From Ruminiclostridium sp. (GTDB taxonomy: Bacteria > Bacillota > Clostridia > DSM-8532): a stretch of DNA of 12,873 nt. The notes below the pieces were generated by a model. That model did not search any database, was not told the origin of the DNA, and worked only from the letters and a program-made list of their open reading frames with translations. How positions within the stretch are numbered: position 1 is the stretch's first letter; every line of letters starts with the position of its first letter. Where the stretch lies: NCBI GenBank assembly GCA_003535195.1, contig DOHN01000125.1, positions 1 through 12,873 on the forward strand. Reading direction: 5' to 3'. Positions 6,846 to 12,873 of this stretch are shown here, piece by piece. A program made the translations under genes and the position numbers.

Positions 6846-8069
6846 ATGAATCCTTCAATTTTGAATGAAAAGCTAAACAATTTAAGAACCATTGCCGAGC
6901 TAATTATACGAAAAGGATCGCTATCAAGGCCGGATCTGGCAAGATTGACAGGCCTTAGTCCTGCTACTGTCACTAATTTGACAAAGGAGCTTTTGAAAAA
7001 AAGAGTTATTGTTGAAAAAGGTAAGCTGGATTCAGGCCTTGGCAGAAAAGCAAAGTTATTGGAATTTAACTCCAGATACGGGTATTTTGTCAATGTTAAT
7101 CTTGATCCTTCACTACCAACAAGTATATATCTCTCGGATCTTTTGGGAGGCGTAATAGAAAAGGAAAAAAAATATATTACTTTAAAAATTATTGCCGATA
7201 ATAGTGAAGAGGCCCTTGTTAGCAATATCATTGATACTATTAAAAAGTTTATAGATTCACAAGACTCCGTTATCAGGAAGAAAATAATAGCTATAGGAAT
7301 TTCCATACCGGCAGTAGTTAACCTTGATGAAACAATTTATTCGCCGTTATTTAAATGGTATAACATCCCTCTTAAAGCCAGTATAGAAAACGCCTTAAGT
7401 ATACCTACATTCCTGGAGAATATTGCAAGGATAAAGGCAATATATGAGATGAATTTCATTGACAGGACAGTGGATAAGAATGTTATTTATCTGGCTTTAA
7501 GCCCTGGAATCGGTATGGTGAATTTTTATGATTCAAAATTAATAAAAGGAAAGCATTCTATAGCCGGCGAAATTGGACATATGTCTCTTAATATTTTAGG
7601 AGAAGAGTGCTATTGCGGAAACAAAGGGTGCTTCGAATTGTACTGCGGGGAAAGCAATATAATTAAAAGTGCAATGGCTCTTATAACCGAAAACCAAAGT
7701 CCAATACTTTCCGATATAGTTAGGAATAGTCCTGAAGATATAGATATTAAGGCCCTTTTTCAAGCACAACAAATGGGGGATATGAAGGTGCATAAATTAC
7801 TTGAGGAGGCCGGCAAATATTTGGGCCTTGCACTGGCTAATGTTGTTAACTGCTTTGATCCTGATCGCCTGATAGTATCGGGTGATTTAATAGGAGAGAG
7901 CAATCTTGTGTATGATTGTGCAGTTGAAGAAATGAGGAAGAGAGTATTTGATATTCTTTCAAGAAATATAGATATTGAAAAGGCCAGGTTAAAGTCCAGC
8001 GATATTGTAAAAGCAATTGCCAATTTTATCCTTGGTAAAATGTTGGATGATATTGCAACAACCAAGTAA
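6846..8069 (+). CDS. ROK-family transcriptional regulator (NagC/XylR-like)
   Basis: DNA-binding regulator of 407 residues, the normal length for ROK repressors. The N-terminal winged helix-turn-helix (about 13-60) reads as SRPDLARLTGLSPATVTNLTKELL around 27-50. The ROK domain keeps the AGEIGHMS segment (240-247) and the zinc motif, with His245, Cys255, Cys257, Cys262 and Glu264 in the C-x-C-G-x-x-G-C-x-E pattern. The kinase features are degraded. The D-x-G-x-T phosphate-binding segment is replaced by LDPSLPT (86-92), and the END motif that carries the catalytic Asp in ROK sugar kinases reads ENI (191-193). It therefore should sense sugar without phosphorylating it. It lies between the transporter and a hydrolase gene, separated from both by non-coding sequence, and most likely controls this locus; operators are not proven. 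Confidence 0.9.
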   Translation: MNPSILNEKLNNLRTIAELIIRKGSLSRPDLARLTGLSPATVTNLTKELLKKRVIVEKGKLDSGLGRKAKLLEFNSRYGYFVNVNLDPSLPTSIYLSDLLGGVIEKEKKYITLKIIADNSEEALVSNIIDTIKKFIDSQDSVIRKKIIAIGISIPAVVNLDETIYSPLFKWYNIPLKASIENALSIPTFLENIARIKAIYEMNFIDRTVDKNVIYLALSPGIGMVNFYDSKLIKGKHSIAGEIGHMSLNILGEECYCGNKGCFELYCGESNIIKSAMALITENQSPILSDIVRNSPEDIDIKALFQAQQMGDMKVHKLLEEAGKYLGLALANVVNCFDPDRLIVSGDLIGESNLVYDCAVEEMRKRVFDILSRNIDIEKARLKSSDIVKAIANFILGKMLDDIATTK

Positions 8070-8090
8070 AAAGTCATTTCCATAAATTAA

Positions 8091-8134
8091 TTTATTAGGT
8101 TTAATAAACTGTATAGTTATGTTCTATGACAGTT
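8091..8134 (+). other. Tandem AT-rich stem-loops after the ROK gene
   Basis: Two hairpins abut. TTTATTA (8091-8097) pairs with TAATAAA (8102-8108) around a 4-base loop. AACTGT-ATAG (8107-8116) pairs with CTAT-G-ACAGTT (8124-8134), with one bulged G and a 7-base loop. They share bases 8107-8108. The second is not followed by a U-tract. They may form a weak terminator, an operator for the next gene, or both; the rest of 8070-8235 shows nothing recognisable. Confidence 0.3.
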
Positions 8135-8235
8135 AAGTACTGAGTTCTGATAAATAGATTTTTTATCGAATTTAAGCTTGTAAATAGAATCTTTGCTTTT
8201 AAACAAGAGAAGAAAAGAGGGGGTCATTATCTCTT

Positions 8236-8919
8236 ATGACAAAAATAATCGACATAACAGGGATTATGCAGGAGGGCATGTGGAATTATGAGCCTCCTTT
8301 TCCAAAGTTTAAAGTAAAATCTCTGCCCGAGGTTTCCTGGGTGGACAAAGATGTTTTTTGTGAAATTTTTGAGGGTATGCATTCCCAGACGGGTACATAT
8401 CTTGAAACTCCTGCCCATTATTATGGCAACAACAAATCTTACCTTCTTATTGATGTTCCTGTAGAGAAGCTTGTGGATATTGATTGTGTGGTCCTTAATG
8501 TGGAACCGAAAAACCCTGAAAATAAGCCCGGAAGAGTGCCAATAACTGTAGAAGACTTGGAAAAGTGCTCTAATGTCAATTGCATAAAAGAAGGCGACGC
8601 AATCCTTGTAGGCAGTGGCTGGGGGAAATACTGGTTGGATGAAGGGTATCTTTTAAATTCGCCTTATTTTACCTACGATGCGATGATGTGGCTGATTGAC
8701 AAGAAACCTTTTATTCTGGGATCGGATTTTGCAAGATGGGAGAATCTCGAGAAACCTGAAGGATTTTTTTCGGAATTCTATGCAGCCAATATTCTTATGA
8801 TAGGTCCATGTATAGACCTTGAAAAAGTAACAAAGCCCAGGGTTAAAATGACCGTATTGCCGTTAAAAATATCCGGCACCAGTTGCACCCCATGCAGGGC
8901 TATTATTGTGGAAGACTGA
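8236..8919 (+). CDS. Cyclase / kynurenine-formamidase-like hydrolase (PF04199), divergent metal site
   Basis: Soluble 227-residue protein recognisable by the opening IIDITGIMQEGMW, the central GTYLETPAH (53-61) and the domain length. Characterised PF04199 enzymes (kynurenine formamidase, isatin hydrolase) are metal-dependent hydrolases of amides, cyclic amides or lactones. Their zinc motif is H-x-G-T-H-x-D-x-P-x-H. Here the equivalent is QTGTYLETPAH (51-61), so the ligand positions are Gln51, Tyr55 and Glu57, with only Pro59 and His61 kept. No second conserved metal-binding His was recognised near residue 184. Metal use and chemistry may therefore differ. An AGAGGGGG site (8216-8223) lies 12 bases before ATG 8236, slightly far. 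It follows the ROK gene by 166 bases and may hydrolyse a lactone made by the upstream dehydrogenases; that role is inference. Confidence 0.75.
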   Translation: MTKIIDITGIMQEGMWNYEPPFPKFKVKSLPEVSWVDKDVFCEIFEGMHSQTGTYLETPAHYYGNNKSYLLIDVPVEKLVDIDCVVLNVEPKNPENKPGRVPITVEDLEKCSNVNCIKEGDAILVGSGWGKYWLDEGYLLNSPYFTYDAMMWLIDKKPFILGSDFARWENLEKPEGFFSEFYAANILMIGPCIDLEKVTKPRVKMTVLPLKISGTSCTPCRAIIVED

Positions 8920-8960
8920 GGAAAGGTATATACCATATCGGTTCTCCAAATTTTCTTATA

Positions 8961-8979
8961 GCAGCATTTCATGTGCTGC
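8961..8979 (+). other. Short stem-loop after the cyclase-like gene
   Basis: GCAGCA (8961-8966) pairs with TGCTGC (8974-8979) around a 7-base loop, 42 bases after the stop. No U-tract follows, so termination is uncertain. A 10-bp palindrome, GGTATATACC, lies at 8925-8934 just after the stop. Confidence 0.3.
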
Positions 8980-9001
8980 GGGTAATCAGTTTATAATATA
9001 T

Positions 9002-9030
9002 TTGCATCCGATTCCCATACCCGATATAAT
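9002..9030 (+). promoter_or_regulatory. Candidate purA promoter P1
   Basis: TTGCAT (9002-9007) and a perfect TATAAT (9025-9030) are 17 bases apart. The -35 matches consensus at only three positions, all in the key TTG. Transcription would leave a leader of about 150 bases before purA. Confidence 0.4.
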
Positions 9031-9042
9031 ATTATTGCTGAC

Positions 9043-9070
9043 TGGACATTATAAAATTTAGATATATTAT
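9043..9070 (+). promoter_or_regulatory. Candidate purA promoter P2
   Basis: TGGACA (9043-9048) and TATTAT (9065-9070) each match consensus at five of six bases with 16-base spacing. It is an alternative or addition to P1, with a leader of about 110 bases. The remaining leader (9071-9188) shows no recognisable riboswitch or PurR box. Confidence 0.4.
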
Positions 9071-9179
9071 TTAATTATTCTTTGGAATTGAAATTTCATT
9101 TTTGTCCAAGAGCATAGAATAATCCTATGAGGTCTGATTTAGGTCGGCTTTCGGCAGTTTAATGAGGTATTGGAGGTAG

Positions 9180-10469
<1,290 letters not shown>

Positions 10470-10487
10470 GAAAAATGCGTTTAAACC

Positions 10488-10520
10488 GGCTCTGTGATAC
10501 TATCACAGAGCCCTTCCTTT
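10488..10520 (+). terminator. Intrinsic terminator after purA
   Basis: GGCTCTGTGAT (10488-10498) pairs perfectly with ATCACAGAGCC (10502-10512) around a 3-base ACT loop, followed by the U-rich CTTCCTTT. It lies 18 bases after the purA stop and covers GTG 10494, the farthest upstream possible start of the next gene's frame. Confidence 0.85.
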
Positions 10521-10525
10521 AACGT

Positions 10526-10530
10526 GGAGA
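10526..10530 (+). promoter_or_regulatory. Ribosome binding site deciding the glycosylase start
   Basis: GGAGA precedes GTG 10536 by five bases. Earlier GTG codons in frame fall in the purA terminator (10494) or overlap this site (10524). Confidence 0.6.
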
Positions 10531-10535
10531 AAGAC

Positions 10536-11114
10536 GTGAATGATTTGGTGCAAAATGATGCGATGAATGAATGGGAAAGCTTTGTCAGGGAATGTAAGGT
10601 CTGCCGCCGCTGCAGTCTCAGCGAGAACAGGAAGAATGTGGTTGTTGGCCGGGGCATTGCCCGGCAGGCGCCTGTCCTGTTTGTGGGAGAAGGCCCGGGG
10701 GAGCAGGAGGACCTGGAGGGCGAGGCCTTTGTAGGCCGGGCAGGAAAGCTGCTTGATCTGGTTTTGGAAGCCCTGCTGTTCAGCCCTGAAGATTATTATA
10801 TTGCAAATGTTGTGAAATGCCGTCCCCCCGGCAACCGTATTCCCACTCAGGAGGAGGCCAATACCTGCATGCCTTGGCTGAGATATCAGGTGAAAGCAAT
10901 TAGGCCTCGTATTATCGTATGTCTCGGCGCTACCGCCGCCAAAGCCATTGTGGATAAAAACGCCAAGATCACCAAGCTTCGCGGAACCTGGGTGGAAAAG
11001 CCAAAAAATCTTTTGATCATGCCGACCTACCATCCTGCTGCGGTTCTGCGGGACAGCCGAAAGAGGGAGGATTTTTATCTTGATATTAAAAAAGTGAGAG
11101 AAAAGCTTTCGTAA
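10536..11114 (+). CDS. Family 4 uracil-DNA glycosylase with a 4Fe-4S cluster
   Basis: DNA-repair enzyme that excises uracil produced by cytosine deamination or misincorporation. It has 192 residues from GTG 10536, close to the thermostable family 4 enzymes. The four cluster cysteines are visible: Cys23 and Cys26 (C-x2-C), Cys95 and Cys111, with the family's 16-residue spacing between the last two. Motif A is GEGPGEQED (51-59) followed by EAFVGRAGKLL (63-73). The CRPPGNR-x-P segment is at 95-103. Motif B is HPAAVLR (166-172), where many members have HPSYLLR. The start is set by its ribosome binding site and by the terminator covering the farther upstream GTG. No clear promoter was found between that terminator and the start, so expression may rest on read-through from purA or on an unseen weak promoter. 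Older annotation calls such proteins phage SPO1 DNA polymerase-related. Confidence 0.95.
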   Translation: MNDLVQNDAMNEWESFVRECKVCRRCSLSENRKNVVVGRGIARQAPVLFVGEGPGEQEDLEGEAFVGRAGKLLDLVLEALLFSPEDYYIANVVKCRPPGNRIPTQEEANTCMPWLRYQVKAIRPRIIVCLGATAAKAIVDKNAKITKLRGTWVEKPKNLLIMPTYHPAAVLRDSRKREDFYLDIKKVREKLS

Positions 11115-11145
11115 AGACTGTCAATTTGAATAGGATACATAACTC

Positions 11146-11184
11146 AAGAATCTTCGGCTTTCCGGCTCCAGGATTCTTTTTTTT
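11146..11184 (+). terminator. Intrinsic terminator after the glycosylase gene
   Basis: AAGAATC (11146-11152) pairs with GATTCTT (11172-11178), with a small inner CGG/CCG helix, followed by a run of eight Ts (11177-11184). It begins 32 bases after the stop. Confidence 0.85.
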
Positions 11185-11307
11185 AGCCTAAGAAACAAAA
11201 AAAGACTCCAGGAAATTTTTATATAAAGCCGGTGCAGGGCTTGTACGAGTGTAATCTATTTTTATGGCTGCATATCATAGAGTATGAATATACACTAAGG
11301 TGGACGA

Positions 11308-12462
11308 ATGGTCTATTTAGATAATGCCGCTACTTCATTTCCCAAGCCTCCCGAGGTCTATGACAGGGTTTTGAGTTTTATGCGTGAATCCTGCGCCAAC
11401 CCCGGCCGCTCATCCCATGAGATGGCCAGGGCATCGGCCAACTGTATTATGAAAACAAGAGAAAGCCTTTGTCAGCTTTTTAATATCTCAAATCCCCTTC
11501 AGATAGGCTTTACTCCCAACGCCACCTTGGCACTGAATATGGCCATCTATGGGATTTTAAAAAAGGGTGACCATGTGATAACCACAGCCTTGGAGCACAA
11601 TTCTGTTTTAAGGCCCCTGTATGAGCTTAAAAAAAACGGGGTCATTGATTATACCGTGGTAACACCTAAGAACCATTTTGGCACCATTGAGACCCAATCG
11701 ATTATGAGAGCTGTAAGAACCAATACAAAGCTCATTGTTGTCACCGCATCCTCCAATGTAATTGGCGCCATTTTGCCCTATGGGGAGATCGGCGATGCGG
11801 CGAAAAGGAAGGGGATAACGTATCTGGTTGATGCTTCGCAGGGAGCTGGCGTTTTGGATTTTGACGTTCAATCCATGCAGATTTCCATGCTGGCTTTTCC
11901 GGGGCATAAAGGACTTCTAGGCCCGCAGGGAACCGGGGGCTTATATTTAGACGAATCAATCTCTTTACGGCCGATTATCCAGGGTGGTACGGGAAGCCGC
12001 TCTTTTGAAACCGTACAACCCCTGTTTATGCCGGATATCATAGAGAGCGGTACGCTGAATACCCCGGGCATAGCAGGCCTGGGAGCAGGAGTCGAGTTTA
12101 TTTTGAAAACAGGCACCAGGAACATTCTTAAAAAGAAGGAATTTCTCCTTGAAAGGCTGTATGAGCGTTTGGCGGGCAATAAGAAAATCCGGCTCTTTTC
12201 AAGAATCGGGCCCAATCAGAACTGTGGGATTTTGGCTCTTCTCATAAATGGCATGGATTCCTCCGAAGCAGCGAATCTCCTGGATTCCAGGTACCATATT
12301 GCGGTCAGGCCGGGATTCCACTGTGCGCCTTTGGCACATAAATTTTTAAAGACCGAGAAAACCGGGCTTGTGCGGATCAGCCTGGGATATTTTAATACCT
12401 CCGACGAGATCCAATATACTGCCGACAGCCTGCTTGAAATTGCCGAAGGCAGCCCGGCATAG
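11308..12462 (+). CDS. Cysteine desulfurase family protein (class V aminotransferase fold, group II-like)
   Basis: PLP enzyme of 384 residues that should convert cysteine to alanine and hand on sulfur as an enzyme persulfide. It has the N-terminal YLDNAATS-FPKP segment (3-14), PLP-stacking His97 (EHNSV), Asp175 and Gln178 (DASQ), and PLP lysine 201 in FPGHKGLLGPQGTGG (197-211). The catalytic Cys339 sits in RPGFHCAPLAHK (334-345). The short Cys loop with R-x-G-x-H-C-A resembles group II (SufS/Csd) and the Clostridia/Enterococcus family often annotated as a cysteine desulfurase family protein. AAGGTGG (11297-11303) lies four bases before ATG 11308. No IscU, SufU, SufBCD or ThiI gene is adjacent, so the sulfur acceptor is unknown. 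A terminator separates it from the glycosylase gene upstream. Confidence 0.93.
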   Translation: MVYLDNAATSFPKPPEVYDRVLSFMRESCANPGRSSHEMARASANCIMKTRESLCQLFNISNPLQIGFTPNATLALNMAIYGILKKGDHVITTALEHNSVLRPLYELKKNGVIDYTVVTPKNHFGTIETQSIMRAVRTNTKLIVVTASSNVIGAILPYGEIGDAAKRKGITYLVDASQGAGVLDFDVQSMQISMLAFPGHKGLLGPQGTGGLYLDESISLRPIIQGGTGSRSFETVQPLFMPDIIESGTLNTPGIAGLGAGVEFILKTGTRNILKKKEFLLERLYERLAGNKKIRLFSRIGPNQNCGILALLINGMDSSEAANLLDSRYHIAVRPGFHCAPLAHKFLKTEKTGLVRISLGYFNTSDEIQYTADSLLEIAEGSPA

Positions 12463-12520
12463 AACCGCGATGCTCCAATGCCTCATCAGTTAGGCGTCAG
12501 GACCGCAGAAGCACACGCTT

Positions 12521-12873
12521 TTATAGGTCGATAAAAGTAATTTCAGGGAGGGAGCCCAACCGGAACGGGAACACGACATTGCCTATTCCCCGGCTGATAT
12601 AGGAAAGGGTCCCGTCGATGGTATGGAGGCCTTTGCGGAATCCCGCTTTACTGGTTTTTTCTTTTCTTAACAGCCGGTATTCAAGAGAAAACGGCATCCA
12701 GATCTGGCCTCCATGAAAATGCCCGCAGAGAAACAGATCTGCCGCTTTGGCAGGAATGGAGAGAGCCGTTTCAGGGTTATGCGAAACAGCCACTGTAAAG
12801 TCGGCTGTTTTGTCTTTCAGGGCAAAGGCCTTTTTTACATCGGGGCTTCCGCACCTGTAATCGTCAATGCCGA
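12521..12873 (-). CDS. Metallophosphoesterase, C-terminal part (truncated by window edge)
   Basis: Read on the - strand, the frame is open from the window edge to TAA at 12521-12523, so only the last 117 codons or so are present and the N-terminus lies outside. It shows GIDDYRCGSPD near the edge, SHNPE (start of a metal-site segment), and GHFHGGQIWMPF. The last is the G-H-x-H-G-G-Q motif that closes the dinuclear metal site of calcineurin-like phosphoesterases, and the C-terminus reads GLHTIDG, SRGIGN and LPEITFIDL. These are typical of the YkuE-like group, often membrane-anchored at the missing N-terminus. A GTG at 12793 is internal, not the start. It converges on the cysteine desulfurase gene with 58 bases between stops and no clear bidirectional terminator. 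Confidence 0.9.
   Translation of the reverse strand, partial: GIDDYRCGSPDVKKAFALKDKTADFTVAVSHNPETALSIPAKAADLFLCGHFHGGQIWMPFSLEYRLLRKEKTSKAGFRKGLHTIDGTLSYISRGIGNVVFPFRLGSLPEITFIDL

Noticed and set aside
6800..7306. - strand open frame (168 codons) across the start of the ROK gene
   Set aside because: Antisense to the helix-turn-helix coding region, with no domain of its own.
9089..9098. Palindrome TGAAATTTCA in the purA leader
   Set aside because: AT-rich 10-bp palindromes of this kind are expected by chance in this composition; no supporting context.
10503..11033. Long open frame on the - strand (176 codons) antisense to the glycosylase gene
   Set aside because: It mirrors a GC-rich conserved gene, has no recognisable domain, and the + strand protein carries full family motifs.
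12463..12520. Terminator between the convergent desulfurase and phosphoesterase genes
   Set aside because: Only 4-bp stems such as GCCT/AGGC (12480-12495) are present and there is no U-tract in either direction.

Overview
The window looks like a chromosomal stretch from a low-to-mid-GC Firmicute, most likely an anaerobic Clostridia member. Reasons: strong AGGAGG-type ribosome binding sites, frequent TTG/GTG starts, a clostridial-style lipoprotein signal, a CUT2 sugar transporter with a ROK regulator, and a 4Fe-4S family 4 uracil-DNA glycosylase. All genes but the last are on the + strand. No rRNA, tRNA, CRISPR array or insertion sequence was seen.

Region A (about 1-8.9 kb, visibly AT-rich) is a carbohydrate uptake and oxidation locus. 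In order it holds a Gfo/Idh/MocA dehydrogenase, an SDR dehydrogenase, a complete CUT2 ABC importer (fused double-ATPase, two different permeases, lipoprotein binding protein), a ROK-family regulator that appears to have lost kinase chemistry, and a divergent cyclase/kynurenine-formamidase-like (PF04199) hydrolase. The ATPase-permease-permease-binding protein order and the binding-protein sequence recall the LsrACDB and RhaSTPQ transporters, yet no kinase, isomerase, aldolase or LsrFG/LsrR partner is present. My reading is that an unphosphorylated sugar or cyclitol is imported, oxidised by the two NAD(P)-dependent dehydrogenases, and possibly ring-opened by the PF04199 protein. The substrate cannot be read from sequence. 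The binding-protein gene has its own leader, with a 10-bp inverted repeat running into a TATAAT box, and is followed by a stem-loop terminator. The ROK gene has a separate 8-bp inverted repeat upstream.

Region B (about 9.0-12.9 kb, visibly more GC-rich) is housekeeping. It holds purA (adenylosuccinate synthetase) with two plausible promoters, a perfect intrinsic terminator, a family 4 uracil-DNA glycosylase, a second strong terminator, a group II-like cysteine desulfurase, and on the - strand the C-terminal part of a metallophosphoesterase that runs off the right edge.

No gene-free stretch exceeds 300 bases; the longest gap is 269 bases (8920-9188), upstream of purA. Several starts differ from the longest reading frames: the SDR gene, the second permease, the ROK gene and the glycosylase all start internally, as shown by their ribosome binding sites and, for the glycosylase, by a terminator hairpin.
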